Below, piece after piece: positions 26,637-35,767 of a DNA stretch of 64,000 nt. The notes beneath the pieces were generated by a model. That model searched no databases, had not been told where the DNA came from, and saw only the letters and a list, made by a program, of their open reading frames with translations. The position numbers were made by a program, and so were the translations under genes. Numbering within the stretch: position 1 is the first letter of the stretch; each line of letters starts with the position of its first letter. Source of the stretch: Acuticoccus mangrovi (GTDB taxonomy: Bacteria; Pseudomonadota; Alphaproteobacteria; Rhizobiales; Amorphaceae); contig NZ_JAEKJA010000021.1 in NCBI RefSeq assembly GCF_016411865.1, positions 62,001-126,000 of the forward strand, read 5' to 3'.

Positions 26637-28246
26637 GTGGCGCCGATGGGCGAGCGCGTCGGGTCATGCATGTGTGGCTTCCCTCGCTGGCGACGGATCG
26701 CCTCTCCATCGAGCGTGTTCGGGAGTTGCGTCGACAGCGCAGCGGGGCCGCTTTCTCCGAACTTCTGGCACAGGTGAGGGCGGAACCGCTGGCAACGGTG
26801 ATGCCCGCCTCTGGAGGCCGGTCGATCGATGCATTGAATGAAAGCGCCAGAGCGGCGGGGCTGAGCGTGGGTCTCAGTCTCGCTGATGCAAGAGCGCAAT
26901 TTCCGGAACTGCAGAGCGATCCGTCGGACCCGGTCGCGGATCAGGAAACGCTTGTAGCGATCGGCCGCGCGGTCGATCGCTACACGCCTTTCGTCGGCCT
27001 TGCGCCACCGTCCGGCCTGTTCCTCGACATTAGCGGCTGCGCTCACCTTTTCGGCGGTGAGGAAGCCCTGCGCGCCGATATCCTGAAGCGGCTGTCGGCT
27101 TGGGGATATGAGGTGAAGGCGGCGATTGCCGACAGTCCGGCGGTGGCCTGGGCCGTCGCCCGTCATGGCGAGATGGGCATAATTCCGCCGCGGCAGAGCC
27201 GAGAGGCGGTTGCATCGCTGCCAGTCGAAGCGCTGCGCATCGCGCCGGACATGGCCTCGATGCTGCGGCGCCTCGGTCTCAAGACCGTCGATGCCGTGCT
27301 GTGTCAGCCGCGACGCCCGCTCTTGGAGCGCCTCGGTCCATGGCTCACCCGGCGGATCGATCAGATCGAGGAGCGGGAGAGTGAGCCGATCACGCCGCTC
27401 ACGCCAACGGCACCCTTCGTGGCGGAGCATAATTTTGCCGACCCCATCGCACATCTGGAGGCGATCGAAGGTGCGCTGCGCCATCTCGCGGAGCGGCTGT
27501 CCCGTGCGCTCGAGCAGCGGGGCGAGGGCGCACGTCGGTTGCTCTTGCGTCTCTTCCATGCCGACGGAGCTGTGCGGGAGGTCCGGGTGGGGGCGAGCCG
27601 CCCTCTCGCCGACCCCGATCGCATCCGGGAGCTTCTCGCCCCACGTCTTGCCATGCTGTCGGCCCGGATCGAAGCCGACAGCGGGATCGACCTCATCCGC
27701 CTTCATGCAGAGGAGACGGGACCCCTCGATCCCGAGCAGGGCGATTTTCAGCAGGAAAAGGTGGCGTTCGCCGATATCGCACGGCTCGTAGACGTTCTGT
27801 CGGAGCGTTTGGGAGCCGATGCCGTCCAGTGTTTCGTGCCCGTCGATACCCATCAGCCGGGCAAGGCCTATCTCCGCCGCCCCGCTCGCGAATGGCTCGA
27901 GAAGGGGAGGCGGGAGGCTGGTTCGCAGCCCATGCCGGCTTCGCTGGCGAGCGAGAGATTGCCGCCCTTGCGTCCGATCAAGGTTTTCACGCCGCCTGAG
28001 CCGATGGAGACGCTCGCAAGCGTTCCCGATGGTCCGCCGATCCGCTTCACCTGGCGGCGCGTCTCCTATCACGTGGCCGCGGCGGAGGGGCCGGAGCGGA
28101 TCGCCCCGCCTTGGTGGGAGGGCGGTGAGACGTGCGACTATTATCGCGTGGAGGATATCGAGGGTCACCGGTTCTGGATATTCCGCCAGGGCCTCTATGG
28201 CGAGGCGCAGCAACCCCGTTGGTTCATGCATGGGCTCTTCGCGTGA
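26633..28246 (+). CDS. imuB: Y-family polymerase-like protein ImuB
   Basis: A 537-aa catalytically degenerate Y-family protein that links ImuA and DnaE2 to the beta clamp. It begins with a short leader, then RRVMHVWLPSLATDRLSIER. Core segments are VDRYTPFVGLAPPSGLFLDISGCAHLFGGE, AIADSPAVAWAVARHG and the helix-hairpin-helix MLRRLGLKTVDAVL. The C-terminal conserved part is RFTWRRVSYHVAAAEGPERIAPPWW and DYYRVEDIEGHRFWIFRQGLY. It overlaps imuA by 4 nt and ends just before or inside the start of dnaE2. The cassette is expected to be DNA-damage inducible. Confidence 0.93.
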   Translation: MSGADGRARRVMHVWLPSLATDRLSIERVRELRRQRSGAAFSELLAQVRAEPLATVMPASGGRSIDALNESARAAGLSVGLSLADARAQFPELQSDPSDPVADQETLVAIGRAVDRYTPFVGLAPPSGLFLDISGCAHLFGGEEALRADILKRLSAWGYEVKAAIADSPAVAWAVARHGEMGIIPPRQSREAVASLPVEALRIAPDMASMLRRLGLKTVDAVLCQPRRPLLERLGPWLTRRIDQIEERESEPITPLTPTAPFVAEHNFADPIAHLEAIEGALRHLAERLSRALEQRGEGARRLLLRLFHADGAVREVRVGASRPLADPDRIRELLAPRLAMLSARIEADSGIDLIRLHAEETGPLDPEQGDFQQEKVAFADIARLVDVLSERLGADAVQCFVPVDTHQPGKAYLRRPAREWLEKGRREAGSQPMPASLASERLPPLRPIKVFTPPEPMETLASVPDGPPIRFTWRRVSYHVAAAEGPERIAPPWWEGGETCDYYRVEDIEGHRFWIFRQGLYGEAQQPRWFMHGLFA

Positions 28247-28253
28247 GGGCGCC

Positions 28254-31200
28254 GTGTTCGTGGAGCTCGCGGCGAGCAGCAATTTCTCGTTTCTTCGTGG
28301 CGCGTCTCACCCGGAAGAGATCGCGGCGGCCGTCGCCGCGAGCGGAGCGTCGGGCTTCGGACTGTGCGACCGCAACACGTTGGCGGGCGTGGTGCGGGGC
28401 CATATGGCGGCTCGCCAGATGGGTCTCGACTTTGCGCCCGGGTGCCGCCTCGTGTTCGCGGACGCGACGCCCGACGTGCTTGCCTGGCCGATGGACCGGC
28501 GCGCCTATGGGCGTCTCTGCCGTCTCCTCACCATCGGCAACATGCGGGGCGAGAAGGGAGATTGCTCCCTCTTCCTCGATGATCTCGTTGCCTGGGGGGA
28601 GGGCCTCGCCCTCGCCCCCGTGGCGGAGACGGGGACGCATGATGCTCTCGACGCGGCGCTTGCCACGCTGGCGCCTGTCGCCGGCAGCCTGCGTCTTGCG
28701 GTCAACCGGCCATACGGTCCGGCCGACGCGCGCCTGCTCGCCACCTGGTCAGGCCTTGCGCGGCGCCATGGCGTTGCCCCGCTCGCCACCAATCTGCCCC
28801 TTTACCACACCCCCGCCCGCCGGCCGCTGCAGGACGTCGTTACGGCGATCCGCGCGCACACGACGGTGGATCAGGCGGGGCGCCGCCTCGCCGCCAATGC
28901 CGAGCGGCACATCAAGACGTCGATGGAAATGGCCCGTCTGTTCGCCGAGCTGCCCGAGGCGGTGGGAGAGACCCGGCGGCTGATGGAGAGCCTCGCCTTT
29001 TCGCTGGAGGAGCTGCGCTATGAATATCCCGAAGAGCCGACGGACCCGGGGCGGACCCCGCAGCAGACATTGGAGCGTCTCGTCGCACACGAGGCGAAGG
29101 CGCGATATCGGGCAGGGGTTCCGCCGAATATCGCAAAGGGCCTGCAGCACGAGCTTTCGATCGTCGAAGGCCTCGGCTATGCGCCTTATTTCCTCACCGT
29201 CTACGACATCGTGCGTTTTGCCCATAGTCGCGGGATCCTCGTCCAAGGGCGTGGCTCCGCCGCGAACTCGGCGATCTGCTATTGCCTTGGGATAACGGAA
29301 GTGGATCCGAGCAGCAGCGAGCTCCTGTTCGAGCGCTTCATTTCGCCGGAGCGGCCCGAGCCGCCCGACATCGACGTCGATTTCGAGCACGAGCGGCGCG
29401 AGGAGGTGATCCAATATATCTATGAAAAATATGGCCGGGAGCGTGCCGGGATCGCGGCCACGGTCATCACCTACCGCTCGCGCTCGGCGGTGCGCGAGGT
29501 CGGTAAGGCGCTGGGGTTCTCGGAGGACGCCGTCGCCGGCCTCGCCGGTGCCATCTGGGGGCGGTCGGACGGAGGGATCGCCGACGAGGACGTGCGCCGT
29601 CGCGGGCTCGATCCGACCGATCGCCGGGTCGACCATCTGATGCGACTGTCGGATGAGATCATCGGCTTCCCGCGGCATCTGTCGCAGCATGTGGGCGGGT
29701 TCGTCATCACCCGAGGGCGGCTCGACGAGCTCGTTCCCATCCGAAAGGCGGCGATGGACGGGCGCACCAACGTCGAGTGGGACAAGGACGATCTCGACGC
29801 CCTCGGGATCTTGAAGATCGATGTTCTGGCGCTCGGCATGCTGACGTGCCTGCGCAAGGGATTGGCCCTGCTCGCAGCGCACTACGCCGCCGATTTTCCC
29901 GCTCCGCCGGCGTGCTCGGCCCCGCCGGGCGAGACGGCCGGCGTGCCCGAACATGCGGACTGGCCGGTGACCATCGCCACCATTCCCAAGGAGGAGGCCG
30001 AGGTCTACAAAATGATCTGCCGCGCCGACACGCTGGGCGTCTTCCAGATCGAAAGCCGCGCGCAGATGACGATGCTGCCGCGCCTCAAGCCGAGCACATT
30101 CTACGATCTCGTGATCGAGGTGGCGATCGTGCGCCCTGGCCCGATCCAGGGGGACATGGTGCACCCCTATCTGCGGCGCCGGCAGAAGAAGGAGCAGGTG
30201 AATTATCCGACGCCGGAGCTGAAGGATGTGCTTCAGAGGACCCTCGGGATCCCGCTGTTCCAGGAGCAGGCGATGCGTATCGCGATCGTCGCGGCGGGCT
30301 TTACTCCCTCCGAGGCCGATCAGCTTCGCCGCGCCATGGCGACCTTCAAGAAGGTCGGCACCATCGGCACGTTTCAGCAGAAGATGATCGACGGGATGAC
30401 TGCGCGCGGCTATACGCGCGACTTCGCCGAGCGTTGCTTCAAGCAGATCGAGGGGTTCGGCGAGTACGGCTTTCCCGAGAGCCATGCGGCGAGCTTTGCG
30501 ATCCTCGTCTATGCCTCGTCCTGGTTGAAGTGCCATTATCCGGACGTTTTCTGCGCCGCCCTCCTCAACAGTCAGCCCATGGGGTTTTACGCGCCGGCCC
30601 AGATCATCCGCGACGCGCAGCGTCACGGCGTGGAGGTGCGCCCCGTCGACGTCAACCATTCCGAGTGGGACTGCACGCTTGAGGAGGGGCCGCCCGCGGC
30701 CGAGCGGCTGCATCCCGATCACGCCGAGATGCGTGGGGCGATCCGCTCGCGCCACGCCGTGCGGCTCGGCCTGCGGTTCGTGAAGGGGCTCGGGGAGGGA
30801 GCGGTCAGGCGGCTCGTGGCGGAACGGGGGGCGGGCTACGATTCGGTGCGCGATCTGTGGCTGCGGTCCGGCCTGTCGCGATCGGCGGTGGAGCGGCTCG
30901 CCGATGCCGACACCTTTGCCTCGATCGGCTTGAGGCGGCGCGATGGTCTGTGGGCGGCGGCGGCGCTCGATGCTGCCGGCCGGGCAGAGGATCTGCCGCT
31001 CTTCGCCGCCGCCAACTATGTGACGCTGCAGGAGGAGACCGCGGCCGACCTGCCGCCGATGCCGCCGGGCGAGGAGGTGATCCATGACTATCGCTTCCTG
31101 TCGTTCTCGTTGAAGGCGCATCCGGTAGGCTTCGTACGCCACCACCTGGCGCGCGAGAGGGTGGTGCGGGCGGAGGAGCTGCGGCATCGGGGCAACGGCG

Positions 31201-31823
31201 TGCGGGTCGCCGTCGCCGGGTTGGTGCTCGTGCGCCAGCGGCCGGGCTCGGCCAAGGGCGTCATCTTCATGACGGTGGAGGACGAGACGGGCATCGCCAA
31301 TGTGATCGTCTGGCCGCGCGCCTTCGAACGGTTCCGCCACGTGATCCTCGGGGCCCGTTTCGTCAGCGTGACGGGGCGCCTTCAGAGCGAGCAGGGGGTG
31401 ATCCACGTGGTCGCCGAAAAGGTGGAGGACCGGACCCATTTGCTCGATGGGCTGAGCGAGGAGGTGGTGACGTGGGACGCGCTCGACCGAGCCGACGAGG
31501 TGAAGCGGCCCGGCCATGACGGGCGCACGAGCGAGAGGGCAGGGGCCCGGCTTTCCCGCCTCTTGAAGGCGGCTCCGGAGCTCTCGGGCGATCTCGCCGC
31601 GGCGGTGGCGCAGAATGCGACGTTGAAGGCGGCGCTCGAGGCGCACCGGCATGCCGCGGCGCTGATCGCGACCGGACGCGGCGAGGATGACGATCCGCCG
31701 GGGTCTTCGCCTATGCTGCAGGAAAGGTCACGCCCGACGACCTCCGACCGTCCACCCCCAGGGGCGCGGCGGGGCGCAGGACGAACCCATCGCGCACTGC
31801 CCAAGGGGAGGAACTTCCATTGA
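28254..31823 (+). CDS. dnaE2: Error-prone DNA polymerase III alpha subunit DnaE2
   Basis: A 1189-aa C-family polymerase. The N-terminal PHP domain begins VELAASSNFSFLRGASHPEE. Catalytic aspartates are in PPDIDVDFEHERREEV. QGRGSAANSAICYCLGIT, HVGGFVITRGRLDELVPIR, FQEQAMRIAIVAAGFTPSEAD and FPESHAASFAILVYAS are typical. A C-terminal OB fold (GIANVIVWPRAFERFRHVIL) and the family's final RNFH end are present. The start is a GTG behind GAGGG; an ATG at 28230, inside imuB, would add eight residues. It performs mutagenic lesion bypass with ImuA and ImuB. Confidence 0.95.
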   Translation: MFVELAASSNFSFLRGASHPEEIAAAVAASGASGFGLCDRNTLAGVVRGHMAARQMGLDFAPGCRLVFADATPDVLAWPMDRRAYGRLCRLLTIGNMRGEKGDCSLFLDDLVAWGEGLALAPVAETGTHDALDAALATLAPVAGSLRLAVNRPYGPADARLLATWSGLARRHGVAPLATNLPLYHTPARRPLQDVVTAIRAHTTVDQAGRRLAANAERHIKTSMEMARLFAELPEAVGETRRLMESLAFSLEELRYEYPEEPTDPGRTPQQTLERLVAHEAKARYRAGVPPNIAKGLQHELSIVEGLGYAPYFLTVYDIVRFAHSRGILVQGRGSAANSAICYCLGITEVDPSSSELLFERFISPERPEPPDIDVDFEHERREEVIQYIYEKYGRERAGIAATVITYRSRSAVREVGKALGFSEDAVAGLAGAIWGRSDGGIADEDVRRRGLDPTDRRVDHLMRLSDEIIGFPRHLSQHVGGFVITRGRLDELVPIRKAAMDGRTNVEWDKDDLDALGILKIDVLALGMLTCLRKGLALLAAHYAADFPAPPACSAPPGETAGVPEHADWPVTIATIPKEEAEVYKMICRADTLGVFQIESRAQMTMLPRLKPSTFYDLVIEVAIVRPGPIQGDMVHPYLRRRQKKEQVNYPTPELKDVLQRTLGIPLFQEQAMRIAIVAAGFTPSEADQLRRAMATFKKVGTIGTFQQKMIDGMTARGYTRDFAERCFKQIEGFGEYGFPESHAASFAILVYASSWLKCHYPDVFCAALLNSQPMGFYAPAQIIRDAQRHGVEVRPVDVNHSEWDCTLEEGPPAAERLHPDHAEMRGAIRSRHAVRLGLRFVKGLGEGAVRRLVAERGAGYDSVRDLWLRSGLSRSAVERLADADTFASIGLRRRDGLWAAAALDAAGRAEDLPLFAAANYVTLQEETAADLPPMPPGEEVIHDYRFLSFSLKAHPVGFVRHHLARERVVRAEELRHRGNGVRVAVAGLVLVRQRPGSAKGVIFMTVEDETGIANVIVWPRAFERFRHVILGARFVSVTGRLQSEQGVIHVVAEKVEDRTHLLDGLSEEVVTWDALDRADEVKRPGHDGRTSERAGARLSRLLKAAPELSGDLAAAVAQNATLKAALEAHRHAAALIATGRGEDDDPPGSSPMLQERSRPTTSDRPPPGARRGAGRTHRALPKGRNFH

Positions 31824-32359
31824 GAGGATCGCTGCGGCTCCGCGCACCCGCGCGCAGTCGCGGCGATCCCGATCGGCTCGACCCCCGCGCCGGGCGTGAC
31901 GGTCGAGCCTCACCATTCCCTTCCGGCGGAGCAGTCGGCGCGGTGGCGCGAGGCCGGCCGCTCCGCGGGCCCTGCCGCGCCAGAGGCCCGGCTTCATGTC
32001 TGGGGAAATCGCAGCGCCGCCATGGACATGCCGGCCGCGACACCGTTACCCAGCTCCCAGCTCCCAGCTCCCAGCTCCCAGCTCCCAGCTCCCAGCTCCC
32101 AGCTCCCAGCTCCCAGCTCCCAGGGGCTCGGAAGCGATGCAGCCGCGCTGCAGCCATTCCCCTGAGCGTGGCCGGGCCGGTCGCGTCCGATCCCGTCTCG
32201 TCGGGCGAGCGCGGCATGCCGCTCGGGCGTCTCGGCGGGATGGCGGGGGCGGGGAAGTTCACGCCGGAGGCGCCGCGGGGGAAGCGCGTCGGCGGATCGC
32301 GCCGAGGAGGAAAGGGGGGCGCACCTCCCTTTCCGGTCGTCGAAGGCACCGGCTTGCGG
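31824..32359. other. Intergenic region of about 540 bp between dnaE2 and the RTX gene
   Basis: The two genes converge here, so no promoter is required. The region is GC-rich and contains a 7-bp tandem repeat tract (annotated separately). No convincing coding region was found: open frames through the tract only encode the repeat in each of three frames. A clear intrinsic terminator with a T-run was not found. Confidence 0.5.
32049..32123. repeat. Heptanucleotide tandem repeat (CCCAGCT)n
   Basis: Ten perfect copies of CCCAGCT (32049-32118) are followed by a partial CCCAG. The copies are identical, which points to slippage-driven expansion and a copy number that may vary between strains. The unit is not a multiple of three and lies outside the convincing coding regions, 225 bp past the dnaE2 stop and about 240 bp past the RTX gene stop. 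Confidence 0.95.
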
Positions 32360-35300
32360 TCAGAGGACGATGAAGTCGCTCTCGCTCAGCGAACCGGTGT
32401 TGATGCCCTGGAGGGCGGCGATCACGTTGCCGTCGAAGAGGATCTTGTCTCCGGAGAAGCTGAGGTCGCTGTACTCCAGCCCGTCGGCGAGGCCGATGAG
32501 ATCGAACGACGCGTCGAAGTCGCGCACCGTCAGCAGACCGCCATTGTCCTCCACCACGAAGATGTCGAAGCCGGCGTCACCGAAGGCGACGTCCTTGCCG
32601 GGGCCGCCGATGATGATGTCGTCGCCGTCGCCGCCGACGAGGGTGTCGTTGCCGGCATCGCCGAACAGGAGGTCGTCGCCGCCGTCGCCGATGACGTTGT
32701 CGCGCCCGTTGCCGCCGTAGAGGGTGTCGTCGCTGCCGCCGCCGCGCAGGGTGTCGTTGCCGCCGCCGCCGAACACGTGGTCGGAGGCGGAGCCGCCGTC
32801 CGCGTAGTCGTGGCCGCCGCCGCCGTTGAGGGTGTCGTCCTGGGTGCCGCCGCCGAGGACGTCGTCGCCGGAGCCGCCGCGAATGAGGTCCTCGCCGGTG
32901 GAGCCCGTCAGCGTGTCGTCGCCGCTGCCGCCGTTGAGCGTGTCGTTGCCGGCGCCGCCACGGGCGACGTCGCTGCCGTCGCCGGCGGCGGCGAGGTCGT
33001 CGTTGTCGCCGCCGTTGAGGCTGTCGGCACCGTCGCCGCCGACGAGGCTGTCGTCGCCATCGCCGCCGAACAGCGTGTCGTTGCCAGCCATTCCGGCGAG
33101 GAGGTTGCCGGCGGTGTCGCCGCCGAGCACGTCGCCTCCGGAGCCCCCGTCGACCTCGTCGGGGCCGATCACGGTGCCGGAGACGAGGATCTCGCCGCCG
33201 CTGCCCGAGCCGCCGGAGCCGATCGCTTCGCCGGAGAAGGCGTCGTTGGCGGTGACGACGGAGGTGCCCACCGAAAGCTCGGCGCCATCCGCGGCATAGA
33301 TGCCGCCGCCGTCGTTGGTCGCGCTGTTCTGGGTGATCGTGGCGCCCGCAATGGTGCTGCTCGTGCCCGCGCCGACCCAGAGGCCGCCGCCATCGTTGTT
33401 GGCGGAATTGGCGCTGAACACGTCGTCGGTGGAGACGAGGCTCGTGCCGCTGCCGGCAACGTGCAACCCGCCGCCGTCGCCCGGGCTGGAGAAGACCGTG
33501 TTGCTGATGTAGGCGTTGTCGGTGGATACGAGCGTGCCGCCGCTGATCTGGGCACCACCGCCGCCGCCCCGCCTCGCCAGGTTGTCGCGCAAGGTGGTGC
33601 CGCTGATCGTCACATCGCCGCCGGTGGACAGGAGCCCGCCGCCGGAGCCCCAGGCACCGATCGCCGCGTTGGCGGCGATCGTGGCGTTCGTGATCTCCAG
33701 CGTGCCGCCGTTGTTGAAGATGCCGCCGCCGCCGTTGTCGGCATCGTCCCCCAGTGCCGTGTTTCGGGCGATGGTGCTGTCGTCGATCACCATCGTCGCA
33801 CCGGCCTGGTTCCAGAGGCCGCCGCCCTCGGAGGCGGCCTCGTTGTCCGAGACGGTGGTCGTGGAGAGCGAGACGTTGGCCGCGCCGCTCACGTGCATGC
33901 CGCCGCCGTTGCCGGGGTTGCTGCCGGTGTCGTTGCTCTCGCCAGCGACGTTGTCGACGATCGTGGAGTCGACGATGTCGACGTTGCCCTCGACCACCTC
34001 GATGCCGCCGCCGGCGCGTGAGGCGGCATTGTCGGCGATGTAGGTCGCGTCGATCTCGACATTGCCGCCGGTGGAGAAGATGCCGCCGCCGGAGCCGGAC
34101 ATGCCCATGGCGGCATTGCCGAGGACGGTGCTGGTTTCGACGGTCAGGTCACCGCCGTTGTTGAAGATGCCGCCGCCGCCGTTGGTTGCCTCGTTGCCGC
34201 GGGCCCTGTTGTCCTCGACCGTGCTGTCGATCAGGACCATCTCGCTGCCGGCCTGGTTCCACAGCGCGCCGCCTTCCGAGCTCGCCTGGTTCAGCGCGAA
34301 GAGCGAGTTGCGGATCGCGATCTCGCTGCTGCCGGAGACGTGGAGGGCGCCGCCGTTGCCGGGGTTCGCGACGGTGGCCTCGCGGTCGAGGTAGGCGGAC
34401 AGCTCGATGTACGCGTCGAGGAGGGCGTAAGGGCCGTCGCCGGCCTCCACGCCGTCGGCCGCGTCGGGGTCGCCGACGATGGCGTCGGCGTCGCCTGCGA
34501 GGTTCTCGGCGAAGTCGGACGAGCTCACGTCGACGGTGCCGTCGACGACCTCGACCGCGCCGCCCGCACGCGAGGCGGCGTTGCCGACGAAGGTGTCCTC
34601 ATGGACGATCAGTCGCCCGTCGGCCGACAGGACCGCGCCGCCGGAGCCGGAGGTTCCGCTCGCGGTGTTGTTGATGAACGTGCTTTCGAGCAGCACGGTG
34701 AGGCCGCCTTCGCTGAAGACGGCGCCGCCGCCTTGGTCCGCCGCGTCGCCTTGGGCATCGTTGCTCAAGAAGATGCCCAGGGCGACGTTGACGGCGGAGT
34801 CGGCGGCGTTCCAGATGGCACCGCCTTCGCCCGAGGCGACGTTGTCGGCGAACACGGCGTTGACCAGGGCGACGATATTGTCCGCGCCCGTGACGTGGAT
34901 GGCGCCGCCGTTGCCGGCGAGGCCGTCCGGATCGATGGCGGCATTGGCCGTGAAGCTCACGTCACTGCCGTCGAGCTCGCTCTCGTCGGCGAGTTCGATG
35001 GCGCCGCCCGCCTCTTCGGCGGTGTTGTTCTCGAACGACACGTAGGTGAGCTCGAGGCTGCCGTCGAAGCCGGCGGTGGAGCGGATGCCGCCGCCGGAGG
35101 CGCCGTCGCCGGTGACGGTGTTGTCGCTCACCTCGACCCCTTCGAGGGCGAGGCGGCCGTCGGTGTGGAGGATCGCGCCGCCGCCGGAGCCGTCGGTGGT
35201 GGCGCCGTTGGTGAGGTCGAGGCCCCGCAACGTCACGTCGTCGCCGGAGATGGTGAAGAGGCGGCTCGCCGCGTCGCCGTCGAGAACGATGTTGAGATCG

Positions 35301-35557
35301 TTGAGGATCGCGTCGCCGTCGTCGTCTTCCTCGAGCTCGATTTCTTCGTTGTTGCCGTTGATCAGCACCGAGTCGGTGATGGCGATCTCGCCGAGGGTGA
35401 AGGTGAGCGTGCCGCCCTCGAGCGAATCCTCGAAGACGATCGTGTCGGCGCCTGCGTTGGCATTGGCGAGGGCGACGGCTTCGCGAAGGGACGTTCCCGC
35501 CCCGGCTCCGGCCCCGTTGTCTTCGTCAGTCAGCGTATCGACGATGAAGACTGTCAT
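32360..35557 (-). CDS. CSLREA-domain, right-handed beta-helix, RTX secreted protein
   Basis: A 1065-aa acidic protein without a Sec signal. It opens with a CSLREA-like domain (MTVFIVDTLTDEDNGAG, GTSLREAVALANANAG). Residues of about 110-790 are Pmp/beta-helix repeats (GGGAILHTDG, GGGIFNNGG, NNTASGTSGSGGAVLSADG). Residues of about 802-992 carry some twenty RTX nonapeptides (GGxGxDxLxGG, for example GGDGDDSLVGGDGADSLNGG) that bind calcium. The tail (about 70 residues, ending SESDFIVL) suits a type I secretion signal. No type I exporter genes are adjacent. GGAGAG precedes the ATG. Likely a surface or biofilm adhesin or a lyase-like enzyme. Confidence 0.85.
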   Translation of the reverse strand: MTVFIVDTLTDEDNGAGAGAGTSLREAVALANANAGADTIVFEDSLEGGTLTFTLGEIAITDSVLINGNNEEIELEEDDDGDAILNDLNIVLDGDAASRLFTISGDDVTLRGLDLTNGATTDGSGGGAILHTDGRLALEGVEVSDNTVTGDGASGGGIRSTAGFDGSLELTYVSFENNTAEEAGGAIELADESELDGSDVSFTANAAIDPDGLAGNGGAIHVTGADNIVALVNAVFADNVASGEGGAIWNAADSAVNVALGIFLSNDAQGDAADQGGGAVFSEGGLTVLLESTFINNTASGTSGSGGAVLSADGRLIVHEDTFVGNAASRAGGAVEVVDGTVDVSSSDFAENLAGDADAIVGDPDAADGVEAGDGPYALLDAYIELSAYLDREATVANPGNGGALHVSGSSEIAIRNSLFALNQASSEGGALWNQAGSEMVLIDSTVEDNRARGNEATNGGGGIFNNGGDLTVETSTVLGNAAMGMSGSGGGIFSTGGNVEIDATYIADNAASRAGGGIEVVEGNVDIVDSTIVDNVAGESNDTGSNPGNGGGMHVSGAANVSLSTTTVSDNEAASEGGGLWNQAGATMVIDDSTIARNTALGDDADNGGGGIFNNGGTLEITNATIAANAAIGAWGSGGGLLSTGGDVTISGTTLRDNLARRGGGGGAQISGGTLVSTDNAYISNTVFSSPGDGGGLHVAGSGTSLVSTDDVFSANSANNDGGGLWVGAGTSSTIAGATITQNSATNDGGGIYAADGAELSVGTSVVTANDAFSGEAIGSGGSGSGGEILVSGTVIGPDEVDGGSGGDVLGGDTAGNLLAGMAGNDTLFGGDGDDSLVGGDGADSLNGGDNDDLAAAGDGSDVARGGAGNDTLNGGSGDDTLTGSTGEDLIRGGSGDDVLGGGTQDDTLNGGGGHDYADGGSASDHVFGGGGNDTLRGGGSDDTLYGGNGRDNVIGDGGDDLLFGDAGNDTLVGGDGDDIIIGGPGKDVAFGDAGFDIFVVEDNGGLLTVRDFDASFDLIGLADGLEYSDLSFSGDKILFDGNVIAALQGINTGSLSESDFIVL

Positions 35558-35767
35558 AGCTGCTCTCCAATGATTTTCCGCCGAAAGGTGATCCGGACGT
35601 TCCCGTTTCTTTTCTTACGAACGCATCTGGCGTGCGGATCTCGGAGGCGGAGAAGAAATGTAAAAACTTGTATTCTTAGGGAAAACGACGCGTCCTGGGG
35701 ATCGTAGCGACATAAAATTTCGATGGAAAGACCAGACACGTTCTGGTCGAGTCCGGGCGGTTGGCGC

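Noticed and set aside
31896-32165. Frames encoding QLPAPSS repeats
   Set aside because: They arise from the (CCCAGCT)n tract, which encodes the same peptide in all frames; there is no SD or flanking protein similarity.
32600-33100. Short DNA repeats resembling a repeat array
   Set aside because: They are the codons of the RTX nonapeptides in the minus-strand secreted protein, not an independent DNA element.
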